From: Dactylis glomerata
Lineage: Eukaryota; Streptophyta; Magnoliopsida; Poales; Poaceae
Assembly: GCA_007115705.1 (NCBI GenBank)
Contig: QXEO01001562.1
Coordinates: forward strand, 186,001-250,000
DNA: 64,000 nucleotides
Direction of reading: 5' to 3'
This document shows, one piece after another, positions 22,829 to 32,827 of the stretch; positions within the stretch are counted from its first letter, which is position 1, and every line of letters begins with the position of its first letter. A model generated the notes under the pieces. It did not search any database, was not told the origin of the DNA, and saw nothing but the letters and a program-made list of their open reading frames with translations. Both the position numbers and the translations under genes were made by a program.

Positions 22829-24570
22829 CAGAAGAGAAAAACTGTTGGTCTCGAATGCAGTACAATCGCATGTTCCTTCATCGGCACACTCTTGACAGTT
22901 GAACTGTTGCAGGTAGATATTGTAGAGATGTGTCATGGTAGGCGACCAAATAAATCAAATCTCTACGTATACGCATGAGGCCTTGATACGTGTGACTCCA
23001 CGCCGTAGATTGATATCTATTCCGGTAAAAAAAGAAGTAGATTGATTCATGTTCCAGCGAACTCCGCGGCGTAGCAAGATGGCTTCATCCGTCAAGTTTC
23101 ATCTTGCCTTGGGAGTTGCAATATTGGCAGGCCGATTTGTTGTCTGTCGGATAGAAATCTAGAGAAGATGTTTTAGGCAGCCGTAAACCTGTGATGGGTG
23201 AGCAAGCCTCTTCATTTATAAGATGCAGTTTTAATTGTGGCAAAGGTGAGTATTTTCTTGAAACTAGACTGGTACACTATTTCCATGATAATCTATCTGC
23301 TCAAATTCTCAGATTTATTTCAATCAATAGCCAGATGTTTCTGATTATTCTAAAATTTTCTAATCTAATTCTGTAATTTTTGGTTAGCTAAAAAGTGGCA
23401 TTGCTCCAGTAAAACTCCCTCCCCCAAACTCAATAAATCCCATATCCAAACTCATATCCAAAATTGGGTATATCTATGGTATAGGCATACGTATTGGGAT
23501 ATGTCGGTACTCTTCAACCTCTGTCCTTCACAGGTTCCTTATGGCCTGCCACCGTCGATCACCGCCTCCGCAGGCCGACTGTGCGATCACCCTCTCCGCC
23601 GGCCGACCGTGCGATCACTGCCGCCAGCCAACCTCGTGACCTCCGCCACCGCTAGACAGTCTTTCCCCTTACCCCGGACAGTCCAGCGACCTAGCCGGAC
23701 AAGTCGTCGGACAACTTGCTGGACATGTCTTGCTCCCTCATGCGTTCTTTCTTAGCTAGCCAGACAAATACCTGACACACCACCAAACTGTCCGGCGGGT
23801 CAATGCGTCGCCGCGTCACCGAAAACCTTGCCGGCACACACCTATGAGGCCGTGTCCAGGCTCATGACGGTCAGATCCACCTCTCAGTGTATCGCGGCCA
23901 GCCACAACCGCCTCCACCACAGTGCGCCGGCCACAAACGCCTCCGTGCGGTAGAGTAGCCGCCGTACGTACACTTATCCGTGGTGAAAGCACATACTCAT
24001 ATAAATATGTGTGTGATGCATATTTGTATAGTTTAGTTGGGTCATATAAATTCTATACAGGGCTACGTATGTATACCCGTTTAATATTAATAATAAAAGG
24101 GTATCGAGCAATCTTAGTCGTCTTTGTGTCTAAGTATGATCTGAGTTTGGGGGAGAGGGTTGTATTGGAGCAAACCCCAACTAAAAATACTTTTAATATA
24201 TAACAAGGACACGCTGTCCGAGTGCGGGCATGACCTGCTCACCGCTGCGCTCCAGCAAGTTATCAAGCTTGCCTGTGCAACCTCCACGGCACCGGCAACT
24301 CGGCAAGTCATGTTACCTTGATGTCACGGCATCCGTAAGAAAGAGAAGGAAAGCTTCTACACCTCTATGCTTTGGCCGCACTAAAACCCGAACGCTCACC
24401 TATAACGATCTAGCAACGAGTATTATTACTCTGTATTAAATAGTGCACTGAAAGATCCTGGTTATTTTCTACTTCACCAGAACATACGATTAGATAAGCA
24501 GAGAGAGAGAGATAAATATTCACTAATGATGTATGTCTATTTTCTATTTCTAAAGTTAATAATTTTTGCT
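22829..24570 (+). other. Rest of H2 interior: further fragments, no gene recognised
   Basis: A GC-rich Pro/Arg-rich segment at 23500-23960 and a short one at 24220-24400 alternate with AT-rich DNA. No domain, complete exon set or RNA gene is recognisable. Confidence 0.5.
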
Positions 24571-24705
24571 TCTCCGTAGCAGCGCGCGGGCATTGTGCTA
24601 GTTTTTATAAAGTTTACAAGAATTGTTTCCCTTTATAAATCATATAAGAAAATTTAATACACCATTAAGATGTCGCCCGCGCATGTGCGCGGGCCACTAT
24701 GCTAG

Positions 24706-25150
24706 TTCCTCCAACAATACTAGGGGCGCACCCTCTGAGCTTGAAGTCATGCTCAAGGACTTCATCGGTAAGCAAACTGCTTTTAATAAGTCTGTTGAGG
24801 AAAAGTTTGATAAAATTGATATTCTTGCTTCTAAGGTTGATAGCCTTGCTCTTAATGTTGAACTTCTGAAACTACAAGTTTTGCCTCATGGTATAAAAGA
24901 AAGCAAGACTTTGAATGCCATCCAGGTTAAGATTGATAATAATATTACAATGTTAGCAGAATTACATGCTAGGTGGGAAAGAGAAGACGAGATGGCTAGA
25001 AATATGAAGGTTTGTACTATTACCATCACTAGTGATGTTGTTTCTAATGCTAGCAATCCTCTTACTTTGATTGGTATAGAGGAAAACTCTTACTCCTTGT
25101 GCGAAAAAGCCCAAAACTGCAAAAAAAAATTCTATAAAAAGTGCTGAATT
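24706..25150 (+). pseudogene. gag: Element D gag, 3' part
   Basis: The frame interrupted by H1 resumes exactly at 24706 and runs to a stop at about 25145. Features are an Asn/Ser-rich start, then a heptad-rich stretch (KSVEEKFDKIDILASKVDSL, about 24790-24850) that probably forms a coiled coil, and LHARWEREDEMARN. Open-frame sequence upstream of 24706 is Helitron DNA. No zinc knuckle is visible. Confidence 0.8.
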
Positions 25151-25159
25151 TTTTAGAGT

Positions 25160-25790
25160 ATGGAAGACAATAGCTCTACTTCTTTTAATGATTTTGATGT
25201 TGATGATTGCAATATCTCTGAAGTTATTTTGTTCTTGCAAAAGCTTGCTTTAAGTCCTAATGCTAGTTCTATGAATGTTGCTTTTACAAAGCATATTACA
25301 AATGCTCTCATGCAAATTAGGGAGAAAAAGTTGAAACAAAAGGCTTCTAGTCCCAAGAAGTTAGAAGATGGTTGGGAGCCCATCATTGATATGAATGTGA
25401 ATGATTTTTATTGACATGCTTTATGTGATCTTGGTGCAAATATTTCTATTATGCCTAGAAAGATTTATGATATGCTTAGTTTACCACCGCTTGAAACTTG
25501 TTATTTTGATGTTCCTCTTGCTGATGTTGCTAAGAAGAAACCTTTGGGAAGGATTAATGATGTTCTTATTATGGTTAACAATAACCTTGTTCCTGTTGAT
25601 TTCCTTGTTATGGATGTTGAATGCAATGCTTCATGTCCTATTATTTTGGAAGACCTTTTCTTCGAACAGTTGGTGCCATCATTGATATGAAGGAAGACAC
25701 CATTAAATATCAATTCCCACTCAAGAAAGATATGGAACACTTCCCTAGAAAGATAAAGAAATTACTTTTTGACTCTATTCTTAGATAAAA
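25160..25790 (+). pseudogene. Element D protease region
   Basis: 25160-25411 encodes the linker and start of the domain. After an in-frame TGA (25412-25414) comes the active-site segment CDLGANISIMPRKIYDML (about 25430-25480), with DLGA at the catalytic position. VPVDFLVMDVECNASCPIIL follows, and after a one-base shift near 25670 comes TVGAIIDMKE. This retropepsin would mature Gag. No RT follows it, which defines D as non-autonomous. Confidence 0.8.
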
Positions 25791-28725
25791 TTATGAACTT
25801 GATGCTTCATCGCTTGATATTACTTGATTTCCACTTTCTGCGCATAGCTCAAAGGCGTTAAAGAAAAGCACTCTTGTGAGATAACCCAGTGTTTTCTTTT
25901 CAGTACTTTTTCTTTTTGTTGAGTCTTGGAAGTTATTACTACTATAATTACCTCTCCTTACCATTTTTATTTTGTTTTTATGCCAAGAAGAACCTCTAAT
26001 TGGAGGAAGGTAAGATTTGGGGAAGTTGTTGTCTTGAAACAGATTTCTGCGCTGCACCATAAAAATTCATGAAAATTCTCAGAATATCTTTTTGATCTGC
26101 GATTTCTTGTGCGCATGCAGGTTATTTCCAAAATTTTGTTAGTTTGCACTTTTCGATTTGAGCAGCAGAAAACCCCCCAAAAAATCGATCTTTGTCAGCT
26201 ATTCTATTTTGACAGATTTCTGCCACTATTTGTGTTTGCCTGTCGATCGCTTTCTTTTTGAGTTCTTTTGATCACAGAACTTTTGAGGAAGTTGCTACAG
26301 TAGATTATGCTTTAATGGGTGTTATACTTGAGTTTAAAACTGAACCAAAAGAGTAGATTTACTATTGTGCTTACACTAATGTTGCTAATAGAATTGTGTG
26401 AAGTTTTGTATGAAGTTTTCAAGTGTAGGGAAAGGAGAATGATCAGATCAGATGAAGTATAGACAAAAGCTTAAGCTTAGGGATGCCCATGTCACCCCCA
26501 AGAAATATCTAAGAGGTACAAGCATCAAAGCTTGGGCATTCCCCGAGGCACCCCTTCTTCATCGGCAAAAATCAGATCATCTCTCAAGACACTATATTTT
26601 TATTGCTTCGTATTCTATGCATTTTTCTTGGAGCGTCTTTACTTTTGCTTTTAGTTTTCTTTTTTTTGTTTGCTGCAATAAATGGTCGGACCCCAACAAA
26701 TTTCTTTTGGAGAAGATGCACTCCGTTTTTCATTGCGAAGAACACTCTAGTTTTCACTCTTATCGTTCAACGAGTGTTCTCTTTTTCTAGTACTGTATTT
26801 AGCTTTTTTTTTTCCTTGATTTTTGTTCAGATCTTGTTATTTCTTTGTATTAAGGTGCATTTATACCTCTAGTCTATGTTGGTTTTCATCTTTAAGAGTT
26901 GATTCAAAAAGGTTGAATGGTGTTGGAAAAGAGAAAAAAATTCATGACTATAGTGGTACAAATGGGAGCTTGTTTAGACTGTGGCTTAGACTTTTGCATG
27001 TCATGCTTGATGTTTGATAGTATGCTTAGTAGTTTTTACTGTAGCATGACTTGTCTCAAATGATTGAGATTGCTTAATGTGCCTCCGAAAGAATCATGCG
27101 TTGTTTTATTATATGGGAGCCTATTATTGTGGTTTTCTCCTTTGATGTTTTATTTGGGTTGACTTGGCGCATGCTTACACCATGTTTGACTTTAATAAGT
27201 CGCCATAAGCCCCTATGATCATTTGGTTTTTGAATTGTGATACCACTTTATGCTTCGGTTAATGATGTTTTGTCGCTATGCATGATTATGGCCGTTATTG
27301 CTCTCTTAGTTGGTCGCTCCTAGTCTTTTGCTAGCCTTCATTCTGTACTGAGTATGAGCTCTACTCGTGCATCCAACTCCCAAAAACCAAGTTTTCCATT
27401 GTGTCCACCATATCTACCTATTAGCAATTTGCTATTCCAAGTACATTCGACTTGCTTTTATCTATCCTTCAAATTAAACTTTTTTGTGTTATGTGAAAAT
27501 TAGTCAGTAAAGCTCTCACGAACCTGACGGCACACTTTACTTTTCTGCTTTTAATAATTTTGACGATTGTGGCTCTCTTATGTTGATATTATGCTTGCAA
27601 GTTGTAAGTTGGAAGTTAGCTCATCCATGCCATCATGGGGCACACTTTCAACATTGCACTTACTCTCATTTAGTTGATATCATGATCTTTTATTTATGGA
27701 TACATGCGATGTGAAATAAGTTGGGAACTTGTGAGCTCATGGAGTTTGTATATGTGATAGTGAAATGCCTGGGCCACTAATCTAAGCCATGCATCATTCA
27801 TGATGGAAATTTATAGCATGCCCACAGTGGACATTTGATGACACATCTCACAATAAAAAGCTATACCAATGGTAAATAAAAGAGATGTCGAGGTGTTCAT
27901 TGTCTGTTTGTCTTGTCATTTTGATGTGGGCTTGTTTCATGTCATTGGTCAAGAGGTACCCCATTGGCATTCTCGATGATACATGTATACTTATAGTGAC
28001 AAGAGCTTGCTTGGGACGTAAGTCGAGTAGCATGAGGTTTGGGTATTCGTACTTCACGGGACATTAGACTTTCAACTTACGATCTGTTAAGCATATGCTT
28101 CGTAACTGTACTCGCATTAACCTTAACCACTCACGATGCCTATGATGGGGAAATAAGAGCTCAAAGCTAGTAAGTATCATAATTTTTGGAGGTTTATAAA
28201 ACGTGTAATCACTGCATCCCTCCGAAGGGCCTTTCTTTTTACTTTTATGTTGAGTCTCCACCTTCTACCTTTATGCACCGTCTAACAGAGCATAGTTGTC
28301 ATTCTGAGTTTAATGTGCATAGTCCCAAAATTTATTATTGATTGATTCATGATTATGGTTTTGCTTGTTCTTAAATTATTTGTATCTAGCCGCCCTCTTA
28401 AACTTGAAGGTGTCCTATGTATTTATATTTTGCTACTCCAAGAAGGACAAGCTGAAAACCACTTTGCAATATTTTTCTATATGCTCAAAACACACACTTG
28501 ACTTTCAATACATTATTACTCATGATCTTTTGTTTGTGTTACTTTTCATGTTATAACATGGTTGCTAAGTTTTATTGCCAAGATTATGTCTTTTATGCCC
28601 ATGTTTAGAGTACTTTGATCTCAACACTCAATGCTTTACATCGTTGATCAAGATTGTGTTGGTGCATGTCACCTTAAAAATTATTATTTTGTTATCACTT
28701 ACCTACTCGACGACGAGTAGGAGTT
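25791..28725 (+). other. Element D 3' internal noncoding region
   Basis: About 2.9 kb with no credible gene. It is the sense-strand equivalent of the element C region seen in reverse at 12936-14000 and 34370-35500 (for example 26465-26620). It contains AAGCTTAGGGATGC (26473-26486), one base off the real polypurine tract, and a more degenerate copy at 26528-26541. Small hydrophobic open frames (26603-26872, 28365-28556) have no family resemblance. Confidence 0.8.
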
Positions 28726-28740
28726 AAGCTTGGGGATGCT
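28726..28740 (+). promoter_or_regulatory. Element D polypurine tract
   Basis: AAGCTTGGGGATGCT directly precedes the 3' LTR at 28741. It is the same motif that abuts the element C LTR. Confidence 0.8.
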
Positions 28741-30371
28741 TGATACGTCTCAAATGTATCTATAATTTTTTATGCTCCATGCTTGTTTATACACCATTTG
28801 CTTTATGTTTTGTTACACTTCGTGGCGTTTTTATGCATTTTCCGAAACTAACCTATTAACAAGATGCCACAGTGCCAGTTCCCTGTTCTCTCCTATTTTT
28901 GTGTTTCAGTAAAGCTACACGGGAAATATTCTGGGAATTGGACAAAACAAAAGCCAAAGTTGCTATTTTTCCTAACACAAGATGGAGTCCAAAGCAGAGA
29001 CGGAGGGGAGCCAGGGCCAGCCACACCATAGGGTGGCGCGGCCAGCCCCTGGCCCGCACCAACAGGTGGTGGGGCCTCCTGGCCCACCTCTTGATGCTGC
29101 CCTTCTGCCTATATATTCTCCTCGGCGAGAAAACCTAAAAGACCCGATCAATTTCTCTCGAAACATACTGCAAGCCGCCACCATCATTGATGCGAGATCG
29201 GGAGGGTCTAGAAGCTCTTCCTGGTACCCTGCCAGAGAGGGGAATCACCGCCAGAGGCCTTGTTCATCACCATGCCTGCCTCTAGAGTGATGCGTGAGTA
29301 GTCTACCTTGGACTACAGGTCCATAGAAGTAGCTAAATGGATGTCTTCTCCACCATGTGCTTCATGTTTAGATCTTGTGAGCTGCCTATCATGATCAAGA
29401 TCATCGTTGTGTAATTTTACATGTTGTGTTTGATCGGATCCAATGAATATTGGTACTTTGTCAAGTTGATTTATTGATTTATCATCTCTATGTTATCTCT
29501 ATTTTGTTTATAATCTTGCATGCTCTCCGTTGCTAGTAGATATCTTGGCCGAGTAGATTCTAGTGACTCCAAGAGGGAGTATTTATGCTCGATAGTGGGT
29601 TCATACCTCTGGTAACTTGGGGGAGTGACAACAACCTCTAAAGTTGTAGATGTGATGTTCCTACTAGGGAGAAAACAACAATCTTGTGTTCAAGGACATT
29701 TGTATTGTTTACATTACACACTTTGCTTAAGGCGATAATCTGTTGCTTGCAACTTAATACCCAACGGTTGCTCGGTTGACATCCGGCGGGTGTATTATTA
29801 GTTATAGATGCAGTTGGATTACGGTCTATGTATTATGTTGTAATGCCCAAGTGAATCGCATATTGATCCTCATGACATTTGTATGCTTGCTTTATTCTAT
29901 CAATTACCCAATTGTAATTTGTTTACCCAGCATGTTATTTATCTTATGGAGAGACACCTCTAGTGAACTGTGGATCCTAGTCCATTCTTTTACATTGTTA
30001 TTACCGTTTACCATTTACTCACTTTATTTACATTCTTGCAAACTAATATCTTTTACCACATGATACATTTAATCCTTTGTTTATAGCAAACCGGTGAGAT
30101 TGACAACCTCACTATAAGTTCGGGCAAAGTACTTCGTTGTGTTGTGTGCAGGTTCCGCGTTGCTGCTGGTGCAAAGCTACGCCCCGGACGAGGCGCCATA
30201 TATAAATTGTCTGGAGCTGTCGCGAAGCTAGCGAGCATCAACCTTCGGAAGTCTGTTCTTTCTCCTACTGGTTTGATAAACCTTGGTTTCATACTGAGGG
30301 AAGACTTGCTGCTGTGCTCATCATACCTTCCTCTTGGGGTTCCCAACTAGGCGGTCATCTACACGCCATCA
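28741..30371 (+). repeat. Element D 3' LTR
   Basis: Begins TGATACGTCTCAAATG and ends ACACGCCATCA. Colinear with 14276-15904 with many substitutions. It is followed by the CTCCT duplication at 30372-30376. Confidence 0.95.
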
Positions 30372-30980
30372 CTCCTTCAGCTACTCCAATGGTAATATAA
30401 TGGCATTATTAGTAAGAGATATTCCTTCTCCACCCTCAGAAAGTCCCCAAAGACTCAAAGATTCATAAATATCTTTAGGCATAAGGCAAAATTCAGACAT
30501 AATATCACAACGAGCATGAAAAGTTTCACCGTTTATAATAGCTTACTGTAGGGAGCCATCTTGAGGGTTCAGAATTTATTGGCACATAATCATGATGCTC
30601 ATGAAGCATACTATAACATTCTTTTAAACAAGTTGTATTCACCTCAAGAGTGTTTAATCTAGCATAAATGCTCACAAGGGATGAATCAAATTTATTAGGT
30701 GAGCTATATATTGCAATCAACTTTTTATGACATTAAAAGCTTGATCCCCATCACAATGAAGGAAATATCCTCCTACTACAACATCCAAAGCATATCTATA
30801 ATAAAGAACAAGACCAAAGTAAAAGCTACTAAGGAGAAAGCCTAGAGTCATTTTAGGTTTAGTTTTACCATGAGAATCATAAATTCTAGACCAAGCTTCT
30901 TTAAAACTCTCTTCACTCCCTTGTTTGAAAGTGAAGATCATTTCCTCAGGTGACATAGTAATAGGAACTATACTATACAT
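30372..30980 (-). pseudogene. gag: Element C gag and protease, 5' part
   Basis: From ATG 30980 the minus strand encodes a Gag-like segment: MSPEEMIFTFKQGSEESFK, then AWSRIYDSHGK, FYFGLVLYYRYALD and SSPNKFDSSLVSIYARLNTL. A frameshift lies at about 30720. Beyond it a degenerate protease start reads ARCDIMSEFCLMPKDIYESL, where DIM stands at the usual D-S/T-G position. It is cut by element D at 30372; the protease tail is at 14017-14275. The upstream hydrophobic open stretch (31070-30983) is leader sequence, not part of Gag. Confidence 0.75.
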
Positions 30981-31118
30981 AAAAGCAACTTGAAATAGGA
31001 ACAAATGTTTTTTTTTTGATAAAAAGAAGCAAACAAGATAAAATAAAGAAACTAAGCAAAACAATAACAAAGTAAAGAGATTGGAAGTGAGAGACTCCCC
31101 TTGAAGAAATCCTCTTTC

Positions 31119-31206
31119 TCATCGGCAACGGCGCCAAAAAAACAAGTTTGATGGCGCGTGGTTGACGTGGGAGCTTCTTCTTCTTCAATCCCTGGCAACG
31201 GTGCCA
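31119..31206 (-). promoter_or_regulatory. Two tRNA-Asp-type primer binding sites in element C leader
   Basis: Minus strand: TGGCACCGTTGCCAGGGA (31206-31189), 11 bases from the LTR edge, and TGGCGCCGTTGCCGATGA (31136-31119). Between them is a second LTR-end-like sequence, CGCGCCATCA, followed by AACTTGTTTTTT, resembling the LTR-to-PBS junction of element D. The leader therefore holds a duplicated LTR-end plus primer-site unit. Confidence 0.75.
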
Positions 31207-31217
31207 TAAAACAATCT

Positions 31218-32827
31218 TGATGTCTCAAAGGACCAGTTGGGAAACCCCAAGAGGAAAGTATGATGAGCACAGCAGTAAGTTTTCCCTCAGTATGAAACCA
31301 AAGTTTAATCGACCAGTAGGAGAAAGAAATCACTTCTGAAGGTTGTTGCTAGTTGGTGCCAGAAGACAGTTGATGGCGCGGTGTCGGCACCAGGAACAAT
31401 GTGGAACCTGCACACAACACAACCAAACTACTTTGCCCCAACTTACAGTGAGGTTTTCAATCTCACTGGTTTGCTGAAAACAAAGGATTAGACGTATAGT
31501 GTGGAAAGAGATGTTTGTTTGCGGTGAAGTAAAATAATACTTGTGGAAAGTAAATTGTGCTTGCAGTAGATGGTAATATGAATGTAAAAGATTGGACCGA
31601 GGTCCACAGTTCACTATAGGTGTGTCTCTATAAAGATATAACATGCTGGGTAAACAAATTATAGTTGGGCAATTGACAAAATAGAGAATGCATGTACATG
31701 TCATGAAGATCACTATGAGATTCATTTGGGCATTACAACATAATACATAGACCGTAATCCAACTGCATCTATGACTAATAATCCACCCTCGGGATATCAT
31801 CCGAACAACCTTTGGGTATTAAGTTGCAAGCAATAGATTATCGCCTTCAGCAAAGTGTGTAATGTAAACAATACAATTATCCTTGAACAAAAGATTGTTG
31901 TCTTCTCCCTAGTAGCAACTGCGCATCTACAACCTTAGAAGTTATTGTCACTCTCCCAGATTACTAGAGGCATGAACCTACTATTGAGCATAAATACTCC
32001 CTCTTGGAGTTACAAGCATCTACTTGGCCAAAGTATCTACTAGCAACGGAGAGCGTGCAAGATCACAAATAACATAGACATGATAAATCAACAATAAACC
32101 TCACATAGTACTCAATATTTATCGAATCCCAACAAACACAACATGTGGAATTACATAAAGATGATCTTGATCATGATAGAGACAGCTCACAAGATCTATA
32201 CATGAGGCGCAAAGAGGAGAAGACAACCATCTAGCTACTGCTATGGACCCATAGTCCAAGGGTGAACTACTCACGCATCACTCTGGAGGCTGACATGGTG
32301 ATGAAGAAGGCCTCTAGTGATAATTCCCCTCTCTGGCTAGGTGCCGGGGAGAGCTTCTGGACCCTCCTAAACTCGGGTCAACGATGGCGGCGGCTTACAG
32401 TACTTTTCATGGATAGATGTTTGTGCCTTAGGGTTTTCTTGATGAAGTGAATTTATAGGCAGAAGGATGTGGTCGGTGGGTGCCCGAGGGGCCTACACCA
32501 TAGGGTGATGTGGCTAGGGGCCAGGCCGCGCCACCACCTGGTGTGGACAGCTCGTGGCTCTTTTCCTGTCTCTCCTTTGGACTCCGTCTTCGTGTCAGCA
32601 AAATAGGAACTTCGGCTTTCATTTTGTCCAATTTCGAGAATATTTCATGTATAACTTTTCTGAAATACAAAAATAGCAGAAAACAAGAACTTGCACTATG
32701 GCATCTTGTTAATAGGTTAGTTCCAGAAAATGCATAAAAATACCACGAAGTGTAAACAAAACATAAAGCTATTGGTGTAAAACAAGAATGGAGCATCAAA
32801 AATTATAGATATGTTTGCAACATATCA
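31218..32827 (-). repeat. Element C LTR shared by two internal regions
   Basis: 1610 bp. In element sense it begins TGATATGTTGCAAACATATC at 32827 and ends GAGACATCA at 31218. It is related to the element D LTRs in opposite orientation. It has a polypurine tract on its upstream side (32828) and primer sites on its downstream side (31206), so it is both the 3' LTR of one unit and the 5' LTR of the next. The open frame at 31330-31800 is LTR sequence. Confidence 0.88.

Larger units (their letters stand above)
21929..24600 (+). mobile_element. Helitron H2, non-autonomous, nested in H1
   Basis: The 5' end A|TCTCTACTAATAATATTG and the 3' end GCGCGCGGGCATTGTGCTAG|T (a degenerate hairpin just before CTAG at 24597-24600) fit grass Helitrons, inserted at an A/T site. 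The interior is a patchwork of GC-rich gene-like pieces (22040-22830, 23500-23960, 24200-24400) and AT-rich spacers. No Rep/helicase is visible. This is typical of gene-fragment-capturing Helitrons. The alternative is that 24600 is an old internal terminus of H1. Confidence 0.75.
17022..24705 (+). mobile_element. Helitron H1, complete, inserted in element D gag
   Basis: The 5' end is A|TCTATTATATATTAAAAG. The 3' end is a perfect 8-bp hairpin (GCCCGCGC, loop ATGT, GCGCGGGC at 24675-24694), then seven bases and CTAG at 24702-24705, followed by T. This is the canonical Helitron form: 5' TC, 3' hairpin plus CTRR, insertion between A and T with no target duplication. Removing the element leaves the D gag frame open across the junction, which independently confirms both ends. 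It carries a decayed Rep/helicase gene, a MITE and nested Helitron H2. Confidence 0.95.
14276..30371 (+). mobile_element. Element D: gag-protease LTR retrotransposon, complete with target duplication
   Basis: LTRs of 1629 bp (14276-15904) and 1631 bp (28741-30371) start TGATACGTCTCAAA and end CGCCATCA. A tRNA-Asp-like primer site follows the first and AAGCTTGGGGATGC precedes the second. Coding capacity is Gag and protease only; no RT, RNase H or integrase is visible after the protease. The internal region is enlarged by 7684 bp of Helitron H1. A hand count over the first 255 bp of the LTRs gives about 27 differences, so the element is old. It must have relied on enzymes from another element. 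Confidence 0.93.

Noticed and set aside
24623..25147. 174-codon frame taken as one protein
   Set aside because: Its first part is Helitron DNA; only the part from 24706 belongs to the element D gag.
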